Below, piece by piece: positions 27,722 through 39,900 of a stretch of DNA of 64,000 nt. This stretch comes from an uncultured Bacteroidota bacterium. GTDB taxonomy: Bacteria > Bacteroidota > Bacteroidia > Chitinophagales > Chitinophagaceae. The translations under genes were made by a program, and so were the position numbers. Numbering within the stretch: the stretch's first letter is position 1; each line of letters begins with the position of its first letter. The stretch spans positions 21,255-85,254 of the forward strand of contig CAIUZK010000026.1 in the NCBI GenBank assembly GCA_903903635.1, in the 5' to 3' direction. Under the pieces are notes generated by a model. The model made no database searches, was not told the origin of the DNA, and saw nothing but the letters and a program-made list of their open reading frames with translations.

Positions 27722-28765
27722 ATGATGTTTATGAATAAAAATTTTTTTATCCCCGGTAAGTCATTATTGACGGTGTTGATTGTTTGCGCATTTTGTATCT
27801 CAGCTTTGTTACCCGCATGCAATACCGGTTTAAATACACAGACAAACAACGGGAAGGATGTGGCCAAAGATACAGGCGTATTTGTGCCCCCCGATACATC
27901 AACCATACCGCATGACCAGTTTGGTGATATGGTGAGATATGGCAGGGACCTGATCGTGAATACATCGAAGTATATTGGTCCTGATGGAATAGCAGGCAAG
28001 TATCTGGGCAACAAAATGAATTGCGGCAATTGCCACCTGGATGCGGGGACCCGGCCATTTGGTTTTAATTTTTTCAGTTCGCATGCCCGTTATCCTCAGT
28101 ACAGGGGGCGTGAAAATAAAGTATTAACCTTAAGTGAGCGCATTAATAACTGTGTAGAAAGACCACATAATGGTAGTCCGTTGCCGCTGGACAGCAAGGA
28201 GATTGTGGCTATGGTATGTTATTTCAAATGGCTATCGGCAAATGTACCCATAGGACAACATGTGAAAGGTGATGAAATGCCGGAACTGGAATATCCCAAC
28301 AGGCCGGCAGATCTGCACAAGGGGGAGGCCATCTTTCTGAAGGAATGCGCCTCGTGTCATGGTATAAATGGAGGAGGTGTATGGAAGCCTGATTCAAGCG
28401 GTTATGTATTTCCTCCGTTGTGGGGCGAAAAATCTTATCAGAATGGGTCCAGTCCGTCGAGGGTTCTTAAACTTGCGCGATTTATCAAAGCCAATATGCC
28501 GGATAAAAAGGCTACCTGGCGCAAACCTTATCTGACTGATGAACAAGCTATAGATGTGGCTGCATATGTGAATGACGGCAGTATTCATCCCCGGCCCCAG
28601 AAGAAAGATAAAAACATTCCTGATTACCTTGATTTTAAGTACAAAGCTATAGATTACGAAGCAGGGCCTTATGTGGATACATTCTCTGCAACACAGCACA
28701 AATTCGGTCCTTATAAACCGATAATAGATTACCATAAAGCGCATAATTTACCAGTGATATTTTAG
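27722..28765 (+). CDS. TsdA-like dihaem cytochrome c (putative thiosulfate dehydrogenase/tetrathionate reductase)
   Basis: The product has 347 residues. A signal segment with possible lipobox (LLPAC) leads to the periplasm. Two haem sites are CGNCH (101-105) and CASCH (209-213). The flanking sequence is TsdA-like: NTSKYIGPDG, YPQYRGRENKVLTLSERINN, PLPLDSKEIVAMVCYFKWLS and ARFIKANMPDK. Cys144 in the ERINNC segment fits the unusual axial cysteine of TsdA haem 1, and Met259 in NMP fits the haem 2 ligand. TsdA enzymes interconvert thiosulfate and tetrathionate. The exact reaction here is unproven. ATG at 27731 is an alternative start. The neighbouring opposite-strand gene is arylsulfotransferase-like. 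Confidence 0.8.
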   Translation: MMFMNKNFFIPGKSLLTVLIVCAFCISALLPACNTGLNTQTNNGKDVAKDTGVFVPPDTSTIPHDQFGDMVRYGRDLIVNTSKYIGPDGIAGKYLGNKMNCGNCHLDAGTRPFGFNFFSSHARYPQYRGRENKVLTLSERINNCVERPHNGSPLPLDSKEIVAMVCYFKWLSANVPIGQHVKGDEMPELEYPNRPADLHKGEAIFLKECASCHGINGGGVWKPDSSGYVFPPLWGEKSYQNGSSPSRVLKLARFIKANMPDKKATWRKPYLTDEQAIDVAAYVNDGSIHPRPQKKDKNIPDYLDFKYKAIDYEAGPYVDTFSATQHKFGPYKPIIDYHKAHNLPVIF

Positions 28766-28974
28766 CCGGTAATCAATAGGCGATATGTGTATCAATACTT
28801 TTTGTGCCCCAAAGGCAAATCGGCTAAAAATGTGGTAACAGGAGGATGGCATCAGGACTAGTGACAAGGCCAGGAAAGCTGTAGTGGGTTGTTTTCGGCG
28901 TAACACACGCCAGCCATATTGAGTTTTCTATATTGATAATTGAAAAGCAGGAAGATGCGGGGGTGAGATCAATA

Positions 28975-30453
28975 TTATTTCTTTGATGCGCTCCAGATAA
29001 GTTGTTCCATGTCTTTCTTTGAAAGAATGATACTGGCACGGTAGCTTGGTACAGGTAACCATTTATTATCAGGTTCACTCCATCTTTCTGCTGCAGCGCC
29101 CCAGATCAGCGTCTTATCCGGCTTCACGATCAATATTTTATTATCGGGTCCTGCTGTAGAAATAAATACAGATTTATCGGGCAATTCAAGCACATTACCC
29201 CCTGAAGGATACCCCTCAGGGCCATGCTCCTTACTGGCACACTCATATTCCCATACTTTGTTCAGATGTTCATTTGCAGTTTGCGGTTCCTTAAATTTTA
29301 TTACAGAAGGATAACTTCCCGGATTGCAAACATTATTGTTGAAAAGGTAGATGTACCCATCTTGTCCTGGCCTGATGCTGTGCTGATCACAAAACATATG
29401 ATTGTCTGCATTGGAGACGCCGGGGTTGAACAGTTCACCATAATTATTGAGCACAGTACCTTCAGGATATTTTATTTTGATGATCCGGTTCAGGTATTTT
29501 ACACTAATATAAATGATCTGGTTTTGCTCATCAAAATAAAATGAGTTCTCATGAAACAGGTCGATAATAGGGCGGTTGTTACGGGAAACATAATATTTAA
29601 GGTCCGATTCTTCGAAGTAATGCGATGTTTTCCATTGCCATACAATATTACCGGCAGCATCATACTCAGCCAAAACACCAAATACGGATTTAGGAACAGA
29701 AGTACGGTCTTCGAAATTTATTTTGATAGTATTATTGCTGCGCAGTGTGCAGAATAAGTTTTCATTGGCATAGATCATATAGTGCCCGTTACTGAGTCTT
29801 GTAAATTCATGGTGGTAGTACTCTCTGTTTTCGCCGCTGATAGCCCCGTTGTTTGGAGCCTTCCAAAGTATTGATCCGTCAATCGTTGTTTCCCAGGCAT
29901 CGCTCTGGATGAAAGTTAATGAACCCCGTGAGGTGATTTTAAGGTCGCGTGGCTCTATATTTTTACCTTCAATAAGCGGGAGATACCAGACAGGCTTCCC
30001 TGCCATATCATAAATAACCTTCGTTCCATCCAGTATAATGTAAGCATCTTTAAATTGCTGCGCTGAGGTAGTGATCCTAAGTCTTGATTTGGAGGTGTCT
30101 ACCTCGGGAATAGTGCCTGTTGAAAAGTGAAAGAAAACAGCGCCTGTCTGGCTTTTGGCTTCAGCCTCAGGCACTATGCGCCATGTGTATTGGCAACCAA
30201 ACCAGGGGACTTCGGCAATAACTTTGTTGGTTTTGCTATGTACAGTCTTGATGATGTTTTTTTTGAATTGTTTTTCATTATTCAGATTACCTGAAGCAAT
30301 TTCAAGAATATAATTCTGTGGTTTATTTTTGGCCGGGAATGAAAACCCGATCATGCGGTAATTGAGTATACTGGCTTCCTTGGGAGTAACCTGGGCGAAG
30401 ATCAATACAGGTACTAGTAGTAAAGTTAAAACGAAACCAATGGCTTTTAGCAT
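28975..30453 (-). CDS. Arylsulfotransferase (ASST)-like exported protein
   Basis: The product has 492 residues from the ATG that gives a proper signal peptide (MLKAIGFVLTLLLVPVLIFA). After an Ig-like N-terminal domain, the body is a beta-propeller of ASST type. It has repeated tryptophan blades, DLFHENSFYFDEQNQIIYIS, and DQHSIRPGQDGYIYLFNNN, which correspond to the His-containing active-site segments of the family. ASST enzymes transfer sulfate between phenols without PAPS, in the periplasm. Whether this protein is active is unknown, since family members also include non-catalytic propellers. It is convergent with the TsdA-like gene. An in-frame upstream start at 30573 is judged spurious. Confidence 0.7.
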   Translation of the reverse strand: MLKAIGFVLTLLLVPVLIFAQVTPKEASILNYRMIGFSFPAKNKPQNYILEIASGNLNNEKQFKKNIIKTVHSKTNKVIAEVPWFGCQYTWRIVPEAEAKSQTGAVFFHFSTGTIPEVDTSKSRLRITTSAQQFKDAYIILDGTKVIYDMAGKPVWYLPLIEGKNIEPRDLKITSRGSLTFIQSDAWETTIDGSILWKAPNNGAISGENREYYHHEFTRLSNGHYMIYANENLFCTLRSNNTIKINFEDRTSVPKSVFGVLAEYDAAGNIVWQWKTSHYFEESDLKYYVSRNNRPIIDLFHENSFYFDEQNQIIYISVKYLNRIIKIKYPEGTVLNNYGELFNPGVSNADNHMFCDQHSIRPGQDGYIYLFNNNVCNPGSYPSVIKFKEPQTANEHLNKVWEYECASKEHGPEGYPSGGNVLELPDKSVFISTAGPDNKILIVKPDKTLIWGAAAERWSEPDNKWLPVPSYRASIILSKKDMEQLIWSASKK

Positions 30454-30822
30454 GAAGTGAATTTTATGCTGGTTGCTTTGAACATAGCGATATAAAAATG
30501 ACTGATTTCTGACAAAATTAAAATTTATAAGGTTATTGAGGGGAAAATAAATTTCAGAAGAGCAAACCAGCATTTCATTAAAATTTCATGATTAGAATCA
30601 GTTTTAAAGACAAAATGTACTTTTGTATTAACACATAAAGCAATAAATGAATAATTAGCTGAAAATTAATGAATTAGGGCATAAATGGTATTCCTGAGTA
30701 GTATTTGGATGGCATAAATCAACAATTACCGATTGGAATGGCAAATCGCCCTGTAAAAATTTATTTTTAAGTATTTCGTCTAAAAAAAGGAGAAAAAAAA
30801 TTTTTTTATTGAACAAATTGCA

Positions 30823-30830
30823 TATCTTGG
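30823..30830 (+). promoter_or_regulatory. Candidate -7 element of the first giant gene
   Basis: TATCTTGG resembles TAnnTTTG and lies about 170 bp before the start codon, implying a long leader. A related TATCTTAG precedes the second giant gene. Confidence 0.3.
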
Positions 30831-30835
30831 CAGAG

Positions 30836-30924
30836 TTAATAAAAACATAATTATGTGCCTGCGCTTAAAAACGTGGGTATTTTTTACCACCCTACTATCA
30901 CCTTGTGAGCTTAGTTTTTATTAA
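30836..30924 (+). promoter_or_regulatory. Structured 5' leader of the first giant gene
   Basis: TTAATAAAAAC (30836-30846) pairs perfectly with GTTTTTATTAA (30914-30924). It encloses a loop with a smaller hairpin (GTGGGTA...TACCAC around a T-run). The rest of 30454-30996 is very AT-rich and holds no gene. Confidence 0.4.
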
Positions 30925-30996
30925 TAATTGCAGTAAAATCAAGTAGTACAGCACCGTTTTCAATATTAATTCAACGTTTTATTTAAAAATCCAGGT

Positions 30997-33900
30997 ATGA
31001 AGAAAGTCTATTTTTCTCTATTGATGGCATGTTTTAGCATACTTACGCTAAACGCTATCGCGCAAACAACGACGTATAGTACCCCGGGGGCCTATACATT
31101 CACTTGCGGGTCCGGCTATTCGGCCGTTACCATTGATATGGCCGGAGCACAGGGTGGCGCTTCCGGAGCTGGCGCACCTGGAGGTAAGGGCGGCCGAGTA
31201 CAGGCTACACTTACCGTATCTGCGGGGCAGGTGTTGTACATCAACGTGGGTGGCGCAGGAACTGCATATAGCTATTGCTCTGCAAGAGCTGGCGGGGCCA
31301 ATGGCGGCGGTACCGGTTATGGATACGGCGGCGGCGGTGGCGGTATGTCCGACATCCGTAAAGCATCCGGAGCATTTTCTTCAACCAATGAATACCTGGT
31401 TGCCGGCGGTGGCGGTGGCGCAGGTTATAATTATGGCAACAATACAGAGCAGGGCGGCGATGGTGGCGGCCTTATAGGTGGTGTAGGTTATCAGGGTAGC
31501 CCTGGCGCACCAACCCCATCATTATGCGGATCTGGCGGAACCCAGACTGCTGGTGGCTCTGGTGCAACCAGTTATGGTACACCTGCAGGAACTTTCGGTC
31601 AGGGAGGAAATTGCACAGGTGGCCAATGTTATTCAGGCGGCGGCGGCGGCGGCTGGTATGGTGGCGGTACCGGAGCATATGGCGGCGGCGGCGGCGGTTC
31701 CTCGAATCTTGCCGGTACCGGTGTGCTTAGCGCTACTACAACTCCTGCTTACCAGTCAGGTAATGGTTTTGTAAGTATTACTCCGTTACCTCCTACGGTT
31801 ACAGCAGCTCCTTCATCACTTGCATTCGGGGCGGTTTCGGTATCTACTACATCAGCGCCAATGATTACCAATCTTACCGGTATCGCTTTAACAGGTGTTG
31901 CGCTTACCCTTACTCCTCCGGCGAATTTCCTTATTTCATTGGATGGTAGTACCTGGAGTTCAACACCGTTAACTTATACGTATGTTGGAAGTACATTTTC
32001 TCAAATACTTTTTGTAGAATTTAATCCGACAGCGATTACTTCATATGCCGGTAACCTGGCAATATCAGGCGGCGGTCTTGCTGCAACCGTAAATGTGCCT
32101 TTAAGCGGTACTGGTACCAACCCATGTTCAGGTACACCTACTGCCGGCGCTGCTACCATCAACGGAACAACAACAGCTTCTGGAAACAGTAGTACCAATT
32201 TTACATTGAATGTGCCAAGTGCAACTGTAGGTGGTGGTATCACATACCAGTGGCAGGTATCAACTACTTCTTCAACAGGCCCATGGACAAATATCGGTGG
32301 CGCCAATACGCAATCTTATGTTTACTCAGGTCTGGCAGGCAACAGTTGGTTCCAGTGTGTGGTAAGTTGTGGCGCTTCTTCGGCTACATCAGGTACAGTA
32401 TCAGCAACATTTACTATGCCTGGGTCTTCATGTACACCAGTTTATATGTACAATTGCTCCAGCTATCCGATGAGTTGCAGTATCAATTCATTAATAGGAT
32501 TTGCAGGATCAATTTCGGATCCAGGAGCATGTGGACCAAATTATGTGGATAATACTGGTTCTATGAATGTAACACTTAAGGGTGGTACGACCTACAGTAT
32601 TACCTATGGTCTTTCCACATCTTATTACAGTTCATTTGCAGCTCAGGTATGGATAGACTTTAATGATAATGGTGTAATGGAATCTTCAGAAACAGTTGGT
32701 GGTTTTGCACAAGGAGCATATAGCGTAACTACACCGGTCGGCACTATTACACTTCCTGCAGGCGCTGCTCCAGGTGTTCATCGTATGAGAATTGAAGGTG
32801 TTTATGCGCCTACAAGCTATAGTGAGCCGAACTATCCAAGTATGACAGGATGTCCGACCTCTTCTTATTATTACGGAAATACAAGGGATTATAAAGTTAT
32901 TATTCCTCCTCCAACAGGATCGCTTGCTGCAACCAGTGTAAGTCCGTTTGGGAATGTTACTGTGGGTACAAGTTCGGTGCCTGTGGCATATACATCTTTA
33001 ACCGGGACTACCCTGACTCCAGGTGTTGGTTTGCTTTCAGTTACAGCGCCTGCCAATTACCAGGTTTCTACAACAGGAAGTACATGGAGTAACAGCGTTT
33101 TTGTACCTTATATAGGAGGTACTTTGACTAGTAAGAATGTATATGTTCAGTTTAACCCGACTGCAGTAAGTTCATATACCGGAAACGTTACCGTTACAGG
33201 TGGTGGAATACCAGCAACAGTAAACGTACCTGTTTCAGGAAGTGGCGTAGCTACAGCATGTTCTGGCGCACCTACACCAGGCGCGGCATCTGTTACTCCA
33301 ACATCGGGCGGTGGTGCTACAACATTTACACTTAGCCTTCCCGGCGTTTCAGCAGTTGGTGGATTAATGTTCCAGTGGCAGTACTCTACAGACGGAGGTA
33401 CTACCTGGAATAATATTGCCAATGGAATTTATGCCACAGCCATCTTTACCGGAATATTTGCCACTACGCAATTCAGGTGCCAGGTTAGCTGCGGCACAGG
33501 CGCTGCGGTAAATTCTACACCGGTAACAGCAACCTATTCAGCAGGGGCTATGGCTGCTTCAAGTTGTACACCTACATTCTCTTCGGCAAGTGCAGCATGT
33601 TCATCTTATTCAATGTGGATGAGGATACAGTCATTAATTGGTACATCCGGTTCGATAGCTGATGCTACTGCTTGTACCGGTACCGGATATGAGAATCTGA
33701 CAGCTTCTTACACAGTTACATTGAGTTCAAATACTACCTACTCATGTACCTTAAACACGGGTGGTTCTTACCCAAGTTCTATGGGTGCACAGGTATGGAT
33801 AGATTTTAATAATAACGGAATTTTCGAATCAACTGAAAGTGTGGGTGGTTATGGATTAAGCACAACCAGCAGTACTTCTCCTGTTATTACATTGACAATA

Positions 33901-36900
33901 CCTGGAGGTGCTCCTTCAGGCAGTTTCCGCATGAGGGTAGTTGGTAACTACAACTGTTGCGGTGCAACAACTTATCCGGGCATGAACCCATGTCCAACAA
34001 CAGCAATTACTTATGGTGATGTTCGTGATTATACCTGCGTAATACTTGGTGGCGCTCTTCCATGTACCGGGGTTCCAACTGCTGGTATAGTAAGTGCAAC
34101 ACCAATAGCAAGTTGTAGCGCATTTACTGCAAATATGTTTAATGTTGGTGAGCCATCAGCACCTGGATCAGGTCTTACTTACCAATGGCAGACATCAAGT
34201 AGTCCAACAACCGGCTTTACAAATATTGCCGGAGCAACAAATGCAAGTTATCTGCCTGCAATTTCATCTATAGGAACTGTATACTTCAGAGACAGTGTAA
34301 GATGTGTACCAAGCGCTACAGCCGCAGTATCTTCATCACTTGGTCTGACACTGAATGCAGCGCCAACTGCTATTACAGGAACTGCATCAATATGTGCCGG
34401 AACTGTGACCACTTTATCATCTACACCAGGTGGCGGAACATGGAGCAGCAGCAATCCGGCCGCAGTTACCATTAATGCAGCTACCGGTGTTATCACTGGT
34501 GTTAGCACCGGAACTTCAACTATTACTTATGTATTGTCTACAGGCTGTTTCAGCACCAGAGTTGTAACAGTTAATCCGCAGCCATCTGCAATAACAGGTT
34601 CAGGTACTGTGTGCGGAAGCCTTACAACCGCATTGAGCTCTTCACCAGGTGGTGGTACATGGACCAGTTCCAATACCTCACTAGCCACAGTTGATCCTGC
34701 TACCGGAATAGTAACGGGCGGAGCATCAGGTAATCCTACAATTGTTTATACATTACCTACAGGTTGTTCTTCATCATTCCCGATGACTGTAAATGCATTA
34801 TCGGCTATTACCGGTACTCCCAGTATGTGTATGAGTTACACAACAGTGCTGGCTGATGCTACACCAGGAGGTACCTGGAGCAGCAGTACAACCGGTGTTG
34901 CTACTGTTAATACTACAGGTGTGGTTACGAGTGTTTCGATAGGTACAACAACAATTTCATATTCCATAGCTTCAACAGGTTGTACTGCAACCGTACTGGT
35001 GGCTGTTACACCTCCTCCAAGCGTATATAGTATGACTGGTGGCGGTTCTTACTGCTCAGGTACTACAGGAGGTGTTATAGTAGGTCTTACCGGATCGAAT
35101 GCAGGTATGAGTTATACCTTATTTAATGGTACAACACCTGTATCGTCATTGATAGGTGCAGGTTTCGCATTCAATTTCCCTGCCGTATTTGGTGCAGGAA
35201 TTTATACAGTAGTTGCAGGAAGTGGTACGCCATGCGCAACTAATATGACTGGTACATCTACTGTTGTTATCAATCCGTTACCAACTCCATATGTTGTTTC
35301 AACATCTGGTGGTGGCGCTTATTGCGCTGGTGGTACTGGCGTTCACATTTACCTGAATTCATCTCAGATTGGTATCAACTACCAGTTATTCAATGGTACT
35401 ACTCCGGTTGGTGGTCCTATATCAGGTACAAGTGCTGTACTTGACTTCGGCCTTGTTACCGCCGGTACTTACACAATAACCGGTTATAATACATCAACAA
35501 CATGTACAGGGCCAATGGCTAATTCAGTAACGGTATCCATCAATCCATTACCAACACCATTTACAGTAACACCTTCAGCAGGTGGCTATTGTGCAGGTGG
35601 TGCAGGTGTTACTGTTGGATTGAGCGGTTCACAGACTGGTGTAACTTATCAGTTACTGCTTTCTGGCGTTCCTGTTACAGGTGCAGTTCAGGCAGGTACA
35701 GGCTCAGCGCTTGTATTCGGTCTGATGACAGTAGGCGGAACATATACAGTTCAGGCTACTAACAATACAACTGGTTGTTCAACTATTATGGGTGGATCAT
35801 CTGTAATCACTGTTAATCCTTATCCAACTGTATTCTCAGTAACCGGTGGTGGTGGTATCTGCCCTTCAGGCGCTGGTGTTAGTGTTGGTCTTAATGGTTC
35901 TCAGGCAGGTGTGAATTATCAGTTATACAGAGGTGGTGTGTTGGTTACCGGATCAGGCTATAACCTGCCAGGAACCGGCGCGGCACTTGATTATGGTTTA
36001 CAAACAACTCCGGGCGCGTATACAGTTGTCGCTACAAATGGCGGATCTGGTTGCGCAAGCAATATGTCATTGAGTGCAAATGTTGTACTTAATCCTGCTC
36101 CAACCTTGTTCTCAGTTACACCTACTACAGGTAGCTATTGTACAGGTGGCATAGGTGTGCATGTAGGTTTGAGCGGTTCTGTAACCGGTACCAACTATAC
36201 TTTGTATAACGGTGCTACCATTTATGGCGCAGCAAGTGGTACAGGTTCTGCGGTTGATTTCGGATTAATGGTTGCTGGTGGTACTTATACTGTAGTTGCT
36301 CAGATTGTAACTACAGGATGTACTGGTAGTATGACCGGTAGTTCAGTAATAAATGTAAATCCATTACCTACTGCTTTCAATGTAACAGTTGCCGGTGGCG
36401 GCGCTTATTGTGCCGGTGGTGCAGGCCAGGTAATCGGTCTTTCAGGTTCAACTTCAGGTATCAATTACCAGTTGTTCAGAGGTGGTGTTGCAGTAGGAAC
36501 AGCAGTTGCCGGTACAGGTTCTGCAATCAGTTTCCCTGCACAGACAATAGCCGGATCTTATACTGTAGTAGGTACAAATACAGTTACTCTTTGTACTAAC
36601 GCAATGACCGGTAGTGCTTCCATTACAGTTCTTCCAACACCAGTTACTTATACAATAACCGGTGGCGGTGGTTTCTGCTCTGGCGGTACAGGTTTGCACA
36701 TTGGTCTTGCCGGTTCTGATATAGGTATCAATTATCAGTTATACAATACAGGTCTTGCCGTTGGCGCGCCGGTAGCTGGTCTTGGCGGGGTGCTTGATTT
36801 TGGGCTATTCACTACAGCCGGTACTTATACAGTTATAGGTACTAATGGTACTACTTCATGTACAAGTACAATGACGGGAAGTCCGGTAATCAGTATCAAT

Positions 36901-39900
36901 CCGTTACCTCCAGTTAATATTGTTTTACCAGGCGGAAGCACAAGTTTCTGCGCAGGTGGAACAGGTGTTGCTATTGGCCTTAATGGCTCAGTGACCGGTA
37001 TCAATTATCAATTATACAATGGCACAACTGCTGTAGGCGCTCCGGTTTCAGGAACTACAGGTTCTGCTTTATCATTCGGATTACAGACAGCAGCAGGTAC
37101 TTATACTGCAGTTGCAACCAATCCGGCAACTACATGTTCAATTAATATGACAGGTAGCACAGTAGTAATAGTTAAACCATTGCCTGTAGCATATAATGTA
37201 ACAGGTGGCGGCGGTTATTGCTCAGGTGGTACCGGAATGCATGTTAACCTGAGCAATTCTGTTCCAGGTGTTAAGTATCAGTTGTTCAACACTTCAGGCG
37301 CTGTTACCGGTGCATTACTTAATGGTACAGGCTTTGCTCTTGACTTCGGTCTGATTACTGTACCAAGTGTTTATACTGTTGTTGCAACAGATACAACTAC
37401 TTTGTGTACTAATAACATGACCGGAAGTGTGACCATTTCTGTCAATCCATTGCCAACCGCATTTGTTATCGGTGGTGGTGGTAACTATTGTGCAGGAACA
37501 GGTGGTACTCATATTACATTAAGCAACTCAACTGTAGGTATCAACTATCAGTTGATGATTGGCACAACGCTTTCCGGCGCACCTGTTTCAGGTACCGGCA
37601 GCGCTCTTGATTTCGGTTTACGCACAGCAGCAGGTGTATATACTGTGGTAGCTACCAACGCTACAACAGGTTGCACCAGCAATATGACTGGTTCTGCTAC
37701 AATAGCTATCAATCCTTTACCAACTGCATTCAATGTAATTGGTGGTGGTAACTATTGTCCAGGTGGACCAGGAGTACATGTAGGTTTGAGTGGTTCAGTA
37801 ACTGGTACAGTATATCAGTTATACAATGGTGCAAGTATCGTTGGAGCTCCAATATCCGGTACAGGCGCAGCTCTTGACTTCGGTTATGTTACTGCAACAG
37901 GTACTTATACTGTGGTTGGAACTAACCTTGGTACATCCTGCTCTGGCAGCATGACAGGCAGCGTGGTTGTGGGTGTATCTCCATTACCGGTTGTTTATAA
38001 TGTTACCGGTACAAGTAACTATTGCCCAGGCGGCGCCGGAAGCCATGTTGGTTTGAGCGGCTCATCAACCGGTGTTTCTTATCAGTTATTTAAAGGCGGT
38101 ATTATCTCAGGCCCTGCATTTACAGGTACTGGTTCCGCTTTGGATTTTGGTTTACAGACTACAGGTACTTATACAGTTATTGCAACAGGGGTATCTACTA
38201 CTTGTTCCAATAACATGAATGGAAGCGCAGTAATAGGCATCAGCCCATTACCTACTTTACATTCTGTAACCGGTGGCGGTAACTATTGCACCGGCGGTAC
38301 CGGATTGCATGTAGGCCTGAACGGTTCGGATGCAAGTACATGGTATCAGTTGTATAAGGGCTCTACCATGGTTGGTACTCCAATGGCAGGTACAGGGACT
38401 TCACTTGATTTCGGTTTACAAACTGCTCCTGGTGTTTATACAGTAAGTGCAAACAGTACATCAACTACATGTAGCAGCACAATGTCAGGAAGCGTAACAA
38501 TCAGTACAATTCCATTGCCTTCAACATTTAGTGTATTAGGTGGTGGTAACTATTGCGCTGGCGGAGCAGGTGTTGATATTACATTAAGCGGTTCAGTTAC
38601 CGGTGTAAATTATCAGCTATATAATGGTACTACTGCTGCAGGCAGTTCAGTATCAGGTTCTGGTTCTTCTATTGACTTCGGTATGCAGACAGCCGCAGGT
38701 ACTTATACAGTAGTTGCTACTGACGGTACTACACTTTGTACAAACAACATGACAGGTAGTGTAACTGTGGTTATCAACCCATTACCTACTCCATATGTTG
38801 TAACCGGCGGCGGTAATTTCTGCTCAGGTGGTACAGGCGTTCATGTAACGCTCGCAGGTTCTGATATTGGTACCACCTACCAGTTGTTCAATAGCGGTAT
38901 CGCAGTGTCTGGTGCAATACCAGGTACTGGTTTTGTTCTTGACTTCGGTTTACAAACTGCAGCAGGTACTTATACTGTGGTTGGTACAAATGCTTCAACT
39001 ACTTGTACCGGTAACATGACAGGCAGTGTAACAATAAATGTTAATCCATTACCAACAGCATATACTGTGTCTGGTTCAGGCAGCAGCTATTGTGCAGGTG
39101 GTGCAGGAATCGATGTCACATTAAGTGGTTCTGATATTGGCACCAACTACCAGCTTTATAATGGCGCAAGTCCGGTAGGTGGCGCAGTTGCAGGCACAAG
39201 TGGCGCTATCGACTTCGGATATCGCACAGGTACAGGAACATATACAGTAATTGCTATTAACACATCTACTACATGTTCAGGTAGCATGACAGGCGCAGCG
39301 ATTGTTGCTATCAGCCCGATGCCTATAGCTTATACAGTTACAGGCGGTGGTAGTTTCTGTAACGGATCAACCGGTGTTCATGTTGGTCTCAGCGGATCGA
39401 ATACAGGCGTACTTTATCAGTTGTATCATGGTACTGCTCCGGTTGGATCTTCAATTGCAGGAACAGGTGGTCCACTTGATTTCGGCGCTCAGACAGCAGC
39501 AGGTGGTTACTCAGTAGTAGCTACAAATACAGGTTCTACTTGTACCAATAACATGTCGGGTACTGTAACTATTACAGTTAACGCATTACCTGCACCATTC
39601 AACGTTACCGGTGGTGGTAATTTCTGTGCTACCGGTACAGGTGTACCTGTTGGCTTAAGTGGTTCAATTTCAGGTAACTCATATCAGTTATACAAATCAG
39701 GAATCGCAGTTGGCAGTCCTTTGACAGGAACAGGTTCACTACTTGATTTCGGATTGAAAACTGCTGCAGGCAACTATACCGTAATAGCTACCAACAGCAC
39801 TACTACATGTTCTAACTACATGACTGGTACTGTTTCAGTAGGTGTAGATCCATTACCTGCTGCTTACAGTGTAACAGGTGGTGGTAACTATTGCCCGGGT

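Noticed and set aside
30454..30573. 40-residue N-terminal extension of the ASST-like protein
   Set aside because: It would place a signal peptide in the middle of the protein; the ATG at 30453 gives a normal signal.
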